A stretch of DNA of 64,000 nt from Blastocystis sp. Blastoise (lineage: Eukaryota > Sar > Bigyra > Opalinata > Blastocystidae). The notes beneath the pieces are model-generated. The model was not told where the DNA came from and ran no database searches. It was given only the letters and a program-made list of their open reading frames with translations. Below are positions 1 to 12,600 of this stretch, piece after piece; positions within the stretch are counted from its first letter, which is position 1, and each line of letters opens with the position of its first letter. A program made the translations under genes and the position numbers. The DNA is taken from assembly GCA_039096225.1 (NCBI GenBank), contig JBBPEB010000004.1, positions 530,001 through 594,000 on the forward strand. The letters run 5' to 3'.

Positions 1-1076
1 GTTGTGATATATTAATTCTTTCTAAAGTTAATACTTGATCACCTTTAAACATAGCACGACAAATAGGTCCTAATTCTTCATATAAACGATCTCTTAAACT
101 AATAACAAGATCTATTTTCATTACATTTCTTCCAGAAATAAGTAATCCACCAAAATCACCAATAGATACATGAATTCCACGAAAAGGAGGACATCTTCTA
201 GGGATTTCTGTTTTAAATAATTGATAAGCTAATCGAACATATTCATCACGTTGTTTACCACATAATGTACGACCACCACGATCCGAACTATTTCCACGAA
301 GTATAGGAAATGGTTTATGTAATGCATCATCACATGTAGCTATATTATTCATCCATACAGGTAAAATAATATCTAAATCAGGATCACCTCGTATAGGTCC
401 TCCATGTCTATATATCCCTATTCCTACACCTTGATATACGATATAAGTAAAATTACATGAATTCAATAGATTAATAGCATTCACTTGTGTTTCTCCTACA
501 GGTCCAAAATCTGGTTTATATGGATAACCTTTATTTGACCATGTACAAGGCGAATACTCTTTCAATTTCCCATATTCAGGTTTTACTGGAGGGATTAGGG
601 TACTATTATTCCATAAATAAGGTACATTTAATGGTTGTAATTGTTTTTTAATTTCTTCTATGCTCAATAATGGATTACGAGTTCTTATGTTAAGAGCAGT
701 ACTTTCTAAATCCTTTTCATATGTATGATTCTTCATGAGTGAAATTGTCTCATATGGAGTAAGACCTTTTTCTGTCCATGGATACATAGAATCATATGTA
801 ATAGGTTTTTCTACGTAATTCTTCTCATTCTTCGATATGAATAATGGCTGTTCTGATAGAGATTGTGTCACAGTTCTGTTTAGAGACGATATAAATATAT
901 TATTTGCATTTTTTTCTTTTATAAATAGGCTCTGTATCGTTTTAGGATTAAAAATATTTGAATCTATATACACATTGAAATGAAATTGACATCAACATAC
1001 ATGTGGAATACATTTTGATAATCAGAAAGGCATTTCCCACGAACGCTAAGAAGAGTCCCAGGATAATGCATTTCAT
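1..1076 (-). CDS. LicD/fukutin-type nucleotidyltransferase-fold membrane protein (3' end outside window)
   Basis: Exon 1 (1001-1076) and exon 2 (963 to beyond 1) are separated by a 37-base GT-AG intron (964-1000, donor GTATGT). The N-terminus (MKCIILGLFLAFVGNAF...) is a hydrophobic signal-anchor, which suggests a type II Golgi/ER protein. About 170 residues in comes IGIYRHGGPIRGDPDLDI, which resembles the LicD/fukutin core (G-x-RHGG-x(4)-D-x-D-ID). Family members transfer phosphocholine or ribitol-phosphate/phosphosugar groups to glycans. Further on, GIHVSIGDFGGLLISGRNV is followed by a basic/acidic stretch that runs off the edge. The spacing between the DxD Asp residues looks normal. The exact donor and acceptor are unknown. 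The family call rests on the RHGG...DPDLDI motif only. Confidence 0.6.
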
Positions 1077-1738
1077 TATAGAATTAATTATTGCAATAAA
1101 AGCAAAAATTTAAATTGAGTACATAACTCTGTTCTTTTGAGCTAAACACATCTTTTTGTTTTTGTTCTTTGTGTTTTCATTTGATTTTTATTATTTTGCA
1201 GTATTTATTTGAAAATAGTAGAGTTGGGAACTTCTTGTGTTTTTAATACGTATTTATTGGCTAGTTATTTATCACAGATAATCGAATGTGTTCATAATGA
1301 ATGTAATAAACGAGGATATTTTATGCTGTTTATATCCATTAATAATTTAAAGCAGTTATTAATGTAAATAAAGGAAATTGAAGAAGAAAGAAAGAAGTGG
1401 ATTCAAAAATGGATAGAATAAAAAGTTAACGTTTTTCGTGTAGTATCTCATTTGTCATTTTGATCATTTTCCACTAATCAACAACCAAGAATATGTATAG
1501 AAAATGATGGATAAAAATTATACTTGTGATGATAAAGATTTAGATTTCATACGCTTTTTTATCAAACATTAAATCTGTAAGAGCATGTTAATCAGCAAGA
1601 ATAGATGAATATTGAAGCAATAAATGAAAAAAACACAATGAATAGTAATTCTCATGATAAATTCTCATTTCAAACTGAACTCACAATAGAAAACTATGAA
1701 TAACTGATCTATGTCTTATTTTGTTTAGAATATCATTG
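1077..1738. other. Divergent intergenic region
   Basis: This 660-base AT-rich spacer lies between the divergent LicD-like and Methyltransf_28 genes, so it must hold both promoters. It is less dominated by TA microsatellite than the introns and has no convincing ORF or RNA gene. I see no recognisable core promoter motif beyond scattered TATA-like strings. Confidence 0.5.
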
Positions 1739-4141
1739 ATGCAAATGAATATTGTTTGTTCATCATTCAGAAAGTATATATCTGTACAATGGAGGAGGTC
1801 GTTGGCGACAACATCTAATCCTCAGTCTGGGATATTAGTAAGAGATTTTATTCAGAAACACTATTTAGATCCAAGAAGAAATATAAGATATAAAGAATAT
1901 CCTGAGAATCCTCCTATGCCATTAGATTTCTCGAATATTCTTACAAAGGGTGAATACAAGCGTATTTTAGCAAAACGATATCATACTTATGAGGATATAT
2001 GGCAAACTCCAATTGAGTTATTCAGTCCTTTTTATTCAATTATGATTTATAATTATATGATTAGTAAACATCCAATTTTGGTTCCTTTACATATATATGA
2101 TTTTAATGGTGCAAATGGAACGAATGCATTTAATATTCTAACTCATATGGCTGTATATATATATATTTATTTGTATAGTAAATAATTATTCTATGATTGA
2201 TTATGAATTATTATGAATATAGAAAAGATCTCCAGAATTATATAATAAATGTGAATATACAATTATTGAACCAAAGTATGTAAATATAGATATAGATAAT
2301 ATATATATTTATATAGTTCTTATTTATGTGAAAGACAAGAACAAAAATTATCTCTTTTTAAAGACCATGTTCATATTATTAACAATGTATATATGTATAT
2401 ATATATATATATAGTTTTATATATGTTAATGTTTATGAATTGTATTGATTATAATATTATTATAATAATATTATTATTATTATATATTATTACATTTATT
2501 ATATGTTGTTATAGGATATTTCATCTTCATCGTTTTCTCTTCCTATTTGGTCAGAAAGTTGTTTTATAATAGGATGTGAGTATATAGATAGACTTACTCA
2601 TGATAAAGTTCGTATTAAACATGTATTTATAGAATTATTTATTTTTAAGTTTTTTTATAATTTATATCATTTTTATTTATTTAAAAATTGTTTATTTATT
2701 TTTTACATATATATATGTTATAAATAACATGTTTTATAATTTTAAATGATATATATCTATAGGATCTTAAAGGAATGGATAAATATCGAGAATGCCATAT
2801 ATATAATAAGAATGGTCGATATATAGAACAATATGAGTATATATATATATATAGAATTATTATAATTATATAAATTAATCATAGTTATTCTTAATATATA
2901 ATCATTTATAAATATATATATCTTTCTATATAGAAGAATTCAGGACCCAGTTATTCAGTCCTATTTAAGAATATATGATGAATATCGTACTTCTATAATC
3001 AGCAGTATTCAGAAAGATTCAGAAGTAGGTGTAAAACATGTGATGAAACGATTTAAAAAGAGATTTCAGACATTTAATAGTCAAGATATATATCACGATC
3101 AAATTAAAGATATTCATAATACAGACATATTTATAAATACAGGACTATATATGTTTGTGGATAAAATGAAAACATTTCTTCCTAGAAATCATTTTATTCT
3201 AAATGGTATATATATTTTATTTTATATAATTATTTGAATTATTTTTTTAAATATAAATTATTATATATTATTTTTGTTTTTTAATAATATAATATTACGA
3301 ATATATGCTATATGACACTCTTGTCTTATTAAATATAATAATAATACTGTTCATAATAGATTTTGATATATTGCCACCGCCTGATTTGTCGTCATCCGTT
3401 CCTCAAGATCATTCGCTAGATGCTCTCTACGCACCACTCGTCACTTATACAGATACTAAAGGTAATATATATATATATATTTAATTTATACTATTATAAT
3501 TAAGATTCATTATTATTATTGTGTATGTTGTTTATATACTATTTAATTATCAATAAACCATCTTCATCTAATGTATATATACTATGAAAGTTGGTATTAT
3601 TATTCTATTTGTATAGGAGATTTGATAGACATGGGTAGTTATTTATATACTGATAAACAATATGATTTATTTTTCCCTACAGATTTCGCTCTTTTAGATC
3701 AAGTATATAGAAGTCAAAATGTCAGAGAACCTACAGTATATCATTTATATTATATTATTATTTATATAATAATTATATATAATCAGTATAATATTATATA
3801 ATCAATATTAATAATATATATAATCAATATTAATAATATATATAATCAATATTAATAATATATATAATCAATATTAATATTATATATAATCAATATTAAT
3901 AATATATATAATCCTATTAATAATATATATAATCAATATTAATAATATATATAATCAATGTAATAATATATATAATCAATATTAATATTATATATAATCA
4001 ATATTAATAATATATTTCCTTTAGATACTAAAAAATGCAGATTTCTTTAAGAGTAATATCAAAACATATATAACAAAAACGATTCTTGGGTATAATCCTC
4101 TTCTTAAAGATTATATGAATTCATCCTTTTTCTTATCATAA
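1739..4141 (+). CDS. Mitochondrial SAM-dependent methyltransferase-like protein, Methyltransf_28 (DUF185) family
   Basis: Nine exons: 1739-2152, 2223-2275, 2317-2386, 2515-2622, 2763-2836, 2934-3205, 3360-3461, 3617-3735 and 4025-4141. All junctions are GT-AG and keep frame. The basic N-terminus (MQMNIVCSSFRKYISVQWRRSLATTS) looks like a mitochondrial presequence. Family-like segments occur in order: IYDFNGANGTNAFNI in the motif I position, CEYTIIEPN (acidic strand 2 residue), YRECHIYNKNGRY, then DFDILPPPD, SYLYTDKQYDLFFPTDFALL and a C-terminal GYNPLLKDY. This pattern matches the fungal/yeast mitochondrial branch of the family (YKL162C type), related to the complex I assembly methyltransferase NDUFAF7. 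The usual GxGxG is replaced by N-G-A-N-G, so SAM binding is unproven. The last intron carries a 22-bp tandem repeat. Confidence 0.7.
3788..4010. repeat. 22-bp tandem repeat in an intron
   Basis: About ten imperfect copies of a 22-base unit (AATCAATATTAATAATATAT plus 2) lie back to back inside the last intron of the Methyltransf_28 gene. There are no unique spacers, so it is a minisatellite. Confidence 0.8.
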
Positions 4142-4324
4142 TAATTATATATATAATTACCATATTCATTTGAATTTGTTTTTAGTTCAAAAACTTAATA
4201 AGAAATAAAAATATCAAAAGCAGGAAAATAAATAAATATTTATTTTTATCTACAAAAAAACAAAACAAAAAATGATAATAATTCTTTGTATATAGATATA
4301 AATCTATAGAATAATATAAATCAT

Positions 4325-6008
<1,684 letters not shown>

Positions 6009-7439
6009 ATGAGTACTGATAATGCTGCTGAATGTGCTGTTTCTCGTATTTCTATGATTTCTCATATAATTATGATTTAAATGATTTCTATAGCTTGCGC
6101 TGAAGAAAAGGAAGCTGCTGTTGAAGCTTTAAAGAATATGGGTGTTGAAGTTGACGATAATACACCTGCTGAAACTCCTTGTGGTGTTGATAGTACTCGC
6201 GGATTAAAGCCTATTGAAGCTATGTATGAGAGCCATTTGCCTATTGTATGTTTAAAATAGTTTTTTTTTAATTATGAATTTATTGAGTTTAATTATTTAT
6301 TTATTATATATAGGGTGAAACTGAAGATGGTAAGCATTGTTGGAGTCAACTTTGTGGTTCTGTCTTCAAAGTAAGAGGTAAAAATTACTTAAAGGATAAG
6401 AAGAAGTTCCATTCAGAACCTTGTATGTTTTTTTTTTTAATTATTATTATTATTTTTTTTAATTATTTTTCTTTATTATTATTATCATTATTTTAAATTT
6501 CTTATTTGTTTATATATAAAATTAATAATATAAACTATATATATATAGCCTTCTTAAGATGTGTAGGTGTAGAATTATTAGTATCTGATAAAGATACTGA
6601 ACATTTATGCGAACGTCCTGATTCCTTTGTAAATAGAGCTGTTAAGAATGGATCTAAAGACTTTTTCTTTGTTTATAATATTATGGTATGTATATATATA
6701 TATATATATATTTCTTTTATTTTTTTTTATTTATAATAATATAATGAAATATATATATTTTTTCATTTATATATATATATATAGATTAAAGGTCCTAAGG
6801 ATTGTAAGTCTCTTATTTCTTATTATACTGTTCCTTCTACTCTTAAAGAAACAGATCCTCTTTCTTATCGTTTATTTGAAACTATGAAGACTCAAGGAGA
6901 TGACTATATTAATCCTCATCTTAAACTTATTCCTGGAATCTATTCTATATCTTTTATAATAGTATTGTTATTTTTATATTATATATTTTTTTTTATTTAT
7001 TATATATTATTACCCCTATTTATTACAATTATTCTGTTTATCTTTAATACATATTTACGGTCCCTGGATGGTTAAGAAGGCTGTCGGTAATACCCCTGCT
7101 ATTGTCGGTAATAAGCTTCGTCAAGTGTCTTATCAAGGTAGTAATTATTTAGAAGTTGTTTTAGATGTATCTTCTGATAAAGTTGCTAAAACTGTATATA
7201 GATTTATTAGTTATCTATTATTATTTTATTTAATTTATATACTATCATTATTTTTAATTAAATTTATAATAATATATATATCTATATAGATTTGTGGTTT
7301 AGCTATTAATTCTGCTAAAGCTTTAGTCGTTGATATTGGTTTAGTTATTGAAGGTCAAAAAGAAGAAGATTTACCTGAACATATTTTAGGTGCTTACAGA
7401 CTTATTCATCCTCATTTAGAACAATGTGCTAAGATATAA
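6009..7439 (+). CDS. EDR2 C-terminal domain (DUF1336) protein with an AT-AC intron
   Basis: Seven exons: 6009-6045, 6094-6245, 6314-6422, 6549-6685, 6785-6946, 7059-7193 and 7290-7439. The product is about 290 residues and is almost all one EDR2_C domain (PF07059). Diagnostic strings are WSQLCGSVFKVRGKNYLKDK, RCVGVELLVSDK, HLKLIPGIYSGPWMVKKAVG, SNYLEVVLDVSS and LPEHILGAYRL. Plant EDR2 has PH and START domains before this one and negatively regulates cell death; lone EDR2_C proteins occur in protists and their role is unknown. Five introns are GT-AG. Intron 5 (6947-7058) has AT-AC ends and is listed separately. The start was chosen at the first ATG giving an open reading frame into the domain. 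Confidence 0.88.
6947..7058 (+). other. AT-AC intron, U12-type
   Basis: The 112-base intron begins ATATCTTTT (U12 AT-AC consensus ATATCCTTT) and ends TTTAC. TCTTTAAT, close to the U12 branch consensus TCCTTAAC, lies about 11 bases before the end. No GT or AG at usable positions gives an in-frame product. Removal joins LIPGIYS to GPWMVKK in phase 0, exactly the spacing of the family (LIPxIxxGPWxVKKAVG). Confidence 0.85.
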
Positions 7440-7832
7440 ATATATTTATTTATATTTATAATAATATATATCTCATTTTTTTTTGTTTGAAACTTATGGA
7501 TATATCGATCTACCTTTATTTTGAATATACTTTTATTATAATATATTGTTAATAATCCTTATTATTATTTATATAATCAATATATAATCTATTTTTTTGT
7601 GTACATTAATACTTGTAATTTATACACTTTTCTGAAATAAATACGATTTGTTTTGTTGTTCAATTAAGTATATTTTTTTATGAATAATTACAATATATAC
7701 TTATAATGAATATACAACACAAACAATCAGAATAAAAGAATCGTATAATCTAGAAGAATTCTATTCCCAAAGATATATAAATAATTAAGCCATTATAATA
7801 TTACAAATAAATAATGAATTATAACAGAAAGT
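7440..7832. other. Convergent 3' spacer
   Basis: This AT-rich stretch between the 3' ends of the EDR2-C and TRAP-beta genes contains AATAAA-like polyadenylation strings on both strands. No gene is seen. Confidence 0.5.
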
Positions 7833-8756
7833 TTATGCAGATTTAGGTTTTTGTTCAGGAGCGAAATATTTGTAAAGAGGATAACCAATAACAGCACAAA
7901 CACCAAGAATGAAAATAGCCCAAGCAAGCTACAGAAGATATAATATATATATTATATTATAAATTATATTATAAATTAATTGATTATATATAGAGTAATA
8001 GAAGCTTATAAATAAATATATATACATAAGTATTAGAAGTATAGATTTTGTATTGAGCTTCAGGAAGAATGGGAAGAGTACCCATAGAAGAAGAGAATCC
8101 ATTCTATATTATTATTATAATATTATTATTATCTGAGATATTATTATTATTATTATTATTAATAAATATTATCATATATAATTAATAAATAATATATATA
8201 ATAAATAAAAAAGAAACATTAAAAAAAGCATATATATACATAAGTGTGAGATTGTTCTTGTTCATCAACAGTAACATAAGAGAGTTGAGCACGAGCAGTT
8301 TCAAGATAACCAGATTGACGAGGAGTAGCAGTAATGTTCTTTTCAATGGAAGCACCACTAAAATAAATAGTATATAAATATAAATAAAAAAAAATTATAT
8401 GAATACATAATTAAATCATAAAAAAAGCATGAAAATAAAAATTATTATAAAAAATATTTACGCTTCTAATTCTTCAATGACAATAGGATAGACACCATCA
8501 TGATCGAAACCTTCAGTAGGCCATTGATCATTAATAGTTACATTATAAGCAGTAGCTTCACCAACGTTGTAAATGGAGTAAATAATAGTAAAAGGATGAT
8601 TTTCACCAATGTAGTTGGTAGCAGCATCAACGTTCTTGTTGAAGATAATCTTAGGTTCAGATTGAGCTAATACAACAGCTAAAAAGAGAGCAAAACATAA
8701 AGTTTTAAAGTTCAACAAATAAACATAAGTGTTTAGTAAATTACAATATATACCAT
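7833..8756 (-). CDS. Translocon-associated protein subunit beta (TRAP-beta/SSR2)
   Basis: The minus-strand coding exons give an N-terminal signal peptide (LNFKTLCFALFLAVVLAQ). Next comes a lumenal beta-sandwich (ENHPFTIIYSIYNVGEATAY, INDQWPTEGF, EKNITATPRQSGYLETARAQ) with NxT sites, then a C-terminal membrane span (LAWAIFILGVCAVIGYPLY) and a basic tail KPKSA. Order and length (about 190 residues) match TRAP-beta, an ER membrane partner of Sec61. Introns 2-4 are GT-AG. The start is a puzzle: no ATG lies in frame with the signal peptide. The nearest plausible ATG (8754-8756) is followed at once by GTATAT. Splicing from it to TTG-AAC at 8715 would need a TG, not AG, acceptor. I used this start, as the beta'-COP gene here also has an ATG-only first exon. 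One missing T near 8717 is the alternative. Confidence 0.85.
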
Positions 8757-9628
8757 TATGAATATAACACGAAACAAAGTGAAAAATAACAATATAAATA
8801 TTCTATAAATGAAATGAGTAACAAAAAATAAGACCAAAACTAATGTACAGTGATGGAGATCAATGGGTTTGATTATATATGGAATACATATACTTCGTCG
8901 ATCACTTTTCATTTAATTCATGAGATTATTTCTTGAACATTTCAGATTTTTATCTACTTCCGTTTTCTTCATAGTGACTCTGTTTCTTATTATAGAGTGT
9001 GCATACATTGAATAGAATCAAATATTTTTTTATATAAAGAAATGATATTCCAAGGAAAGACGGTAAACAGATATATAAGCAACAAATAGATTAACAAATT
9101 ATTGTATTGTTTCTTTTTATAATCTTAATATATTTGAATGGTATTGACCATTGTTTTATCGATTCGTAAAAATCGTTATCATGAATAATTGGAAACATAC
9201 ATGTTTATTTTTATCAATTAGTGAATCCTAAAAAGAAAAATAACTAGAAATAAGGTATAACTTCCCATTTAAAATAAAAATAAATGTGTAAAACATTGTA
9301 AATAAAGATGTATTTGTGAATATTACTTTTTTTTCTGTGAAAATTATTGTTTTTCCTCTCCTATCGATTTGATGGATATTATTATGCAGACACATATTTT
9401 TTATATGTCCTTGTATAACTAAAAAACGATTATATGCAAAAAAAATGAAATGTTTGTTGTCAATCATTCATAAATATTGTCTTCCTAAAGCTTTAAGCAT
9501 ACATAAAAAAAACAACTATTATTAAAAGTATACAAACATAATTTTAATTTCAATAATTAATATACCTTCGATTAATAAAATCGTTTTTAAAAATTTGCAA
9601 AAGAATTAAATTGTTTCTTATTTTTTAA
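8757..9628. other. Divergent intergenic region
   Basis: About 870 bases lie between TRAP-beta and the SET-CHHC gene. No supported exon, RNA gene or repeat is present, and it presumably holds both promoters. Confidence 0.45.
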
Positions 9629-12600
9629 ATGACTTATCTAAAAACGAATATAAAGGCAACAACAAGTTGTGATAATGTTCAGCCTCCAAGTTATAAGGGG
9701 AAAAGTGTTTTATTCACGGAGTCTATTCATGTTGATGGCGAAATGAAGAATTTTCTTCAAAAGAAACATTCTCGATCTACAAAAGCACAAAATGTTTCTT
9801 ATACTCTTGTTGCTACAACTACATTTGAAGGAATAGAAAGTCAAATATTTCAAGTCAATTTTTTACGAATTAACGAGTCAAATGTGTATTTTTATCTTTT
9901 ATAATCAACATTAAGAATCTCTTTATATAGTGTGTTGCATCTGGACATTAGTATATCCAAAAATAATGAAAAACAAATGTATTTATTTTAAAAATAAGTG
10001 ATTTCTCGATTATTCTTTAGAAAGGAAATGGTTATAGGATATTTACGAGACAAGACTTATAGTCCAAAGATCCGGGTTCAAAGAATCACAGATCCATCTC
10101 ATCCATGGTATGTATATTAATATTATTTTATATTATTGTTATGTTCTTATAAGAATCATTTTTCATTTATATATTATATATATTATATATATTATATTTA
10201 TACATGTTTGTACTTCCATAGTTTTCATGATGATATTTATGGGAATCCATCTTACGGTGTGTTTTGTAAGGATACTATATATGCAGGGGAAGTATTAGGT
10301 GTTATGAGTGGACAACTCTTCTTCTATTCCTCTTGGGAAAATATTTGCTGGATTGTATATATTTATAGGAATATATATTTATATTGTATATTATATTATT
10401 ATATTGTTTTGTATTCTATATATTTATTATATTATATATATTGTATTATATTCTATATATTGTATTATACTCATATTATTTTATATTTATTATATTATTT
10501 ACTATACTTATATTCTATTAATTTTATACAGTTTATGTTATATGTTTATAATCTGAAATATCGATATTATATTTTTTTTCTTATTCTTACTATTATAATA
10601 TATATATAACAAAATTCTTTTAAAATACTCCATTATTATGATTTTTACTTATTATTTCTTTCTTAGTTTCTTTGTATATACTCTATTTTTTAATTTTTCG
10701 TATTAAAGATGTTTGTATATAAATCAATCACTTTTTATTTTTCTATTTAATATATATATATATATATAGGATCTTTATCGTCAATATTATTCAATTGATA
10801 TAAAGAATAATAAACCAAGTATATATATATTTAATTATTTCTTTAACAAATATTATGTATTATAAGCATTATTACATTATATTCATATATTATATTATAT
10901 TCATAGACATACCTGCCCGCCGTTCCGGACCCGGCAAAGATTCGGAAGAAACATATTTATTGGATGGTGCATTCTATAGTATTTATATATATTTATATAT
11001 ATATATATATAATCAAAAACAATTATATATATAGAATAATTAATAAATTTATTTATATATATATATATCAAAAACAATTATATATATAGAATAATTAATA
11101 AATTTATATATATAATCAAAAACAATTATATATATAGAATAATTAATTTATTTATATATATATATCAAAAACAATTATATATATAGAATAATTAATAAAT
11201 TTATTTATATATATATAAATAGGGAATTTTGTGAGTTATATAAATGATTGTCACAGTGACTTACAACAATATATGACTGAACCAGTATATATAAATAGTT
11301 ATAGAATAATAATTAGTTTTAGTAAAAATATATTATTCTATATTTTTGTAGAGTGATATAATGAATATATTAATTGTCCTATATATATAAATAAATATAA
11401 TTTATGAATATATATTTCTTTTCTATCTCTTTATATATATCTATAGTCATATATATCTCCATATACACCTAATTGTGTTCTTGCCGAATGTTCTGTTCAC
11501 TCCATTCCCGTGGTTTTCTGTATAGCCACAAAGGACATAAATTGCGGGGAAGAACTCACTATTGAATATGAAATGGTATAAAAATATTGTTTCATATCAT
11601 TAAATTAATGAAATATAGTTATATATATATGTTATATATATATATGCTGTATTTTTCTAGAATTACTGGGATGCCCTAACAAGTCTTAAACAAACAGAAC
11701 TCAAAAACCAACTTCTCATGGTATATATATAAATATGAGTTTTTTCATAATTCTCTATTGTTATTATATATATATGTTTTATCGATACTTTTCTATTGTT
11801 ATTATATATATATATATATAGAAATTAACCGAAACCCCTGTTGTTCCTAATAAGGAAATAGAAGAAGAAATAAAAAGAAAACAAAACAAAGTATCTAATT
11901 TTAAACATTATATATATAGATTATATATAGTTAGAAGAATATAAACGATTAGCTAGCAAATATGAAGCTTCCATAAAGTATATATATATATACGATTAAA
12001 TAATATAAATAATAATATAAATAGTTTTCTATTATATTACTATATTTGACATTCTATATTTTATGATATATTATTGATAATTAAAAAGTGATTATTATTA
12101 TTATTATTATATATAAATTATAGATCCTCAATCAGTATATTAGAACAACAAAAAGAAGTATATATATATATTTTACAATTATTATTATTTATTTTGTATT
12201 CTATAAATATAGACTGCTCGTATGTATAAACTATCCATTCCCATTATTATTACTTTCTTTCCGTTTCTACAATTATTCATATTCTATTCTTCTCCACTTT
12301 AAAAGTTTTAATTATCTATATATTTATTATTCATTTCTTTTATTACCCATTTTTTCTCCTTTATATATATATATAAATCATAAACTTTATTTTTTTTACA
12401 TATCCTTATCTATATATATTTCTTATTCTCTTCTTTATTTTTTTATTTTCTATATTTTTTTTTCTTCTATATATTAATTCACTTCTCTCTCTATCTCTCT
12501 CTCTATTTCTATCTCTTTTTCTATCTCTCTCTCTATTTCTATCTCTCTCTCTATTTCTATCTATATATATATATATATATATATAGAGCGTATGGAAGCT

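Noticed and set aside
3788..4010. Regular repeats that could suggest a CRISPR-like array
   Set aside because: The copies abut with no unique spacers, lie in a eukaryotic intron and have no cas genes. It is a minisatellite.
9228..9467. Minus-strand open frame of 79 codons
   Set aside because: No ATG-supported conserved content, no splice partners and the composition of intergenic DNA.
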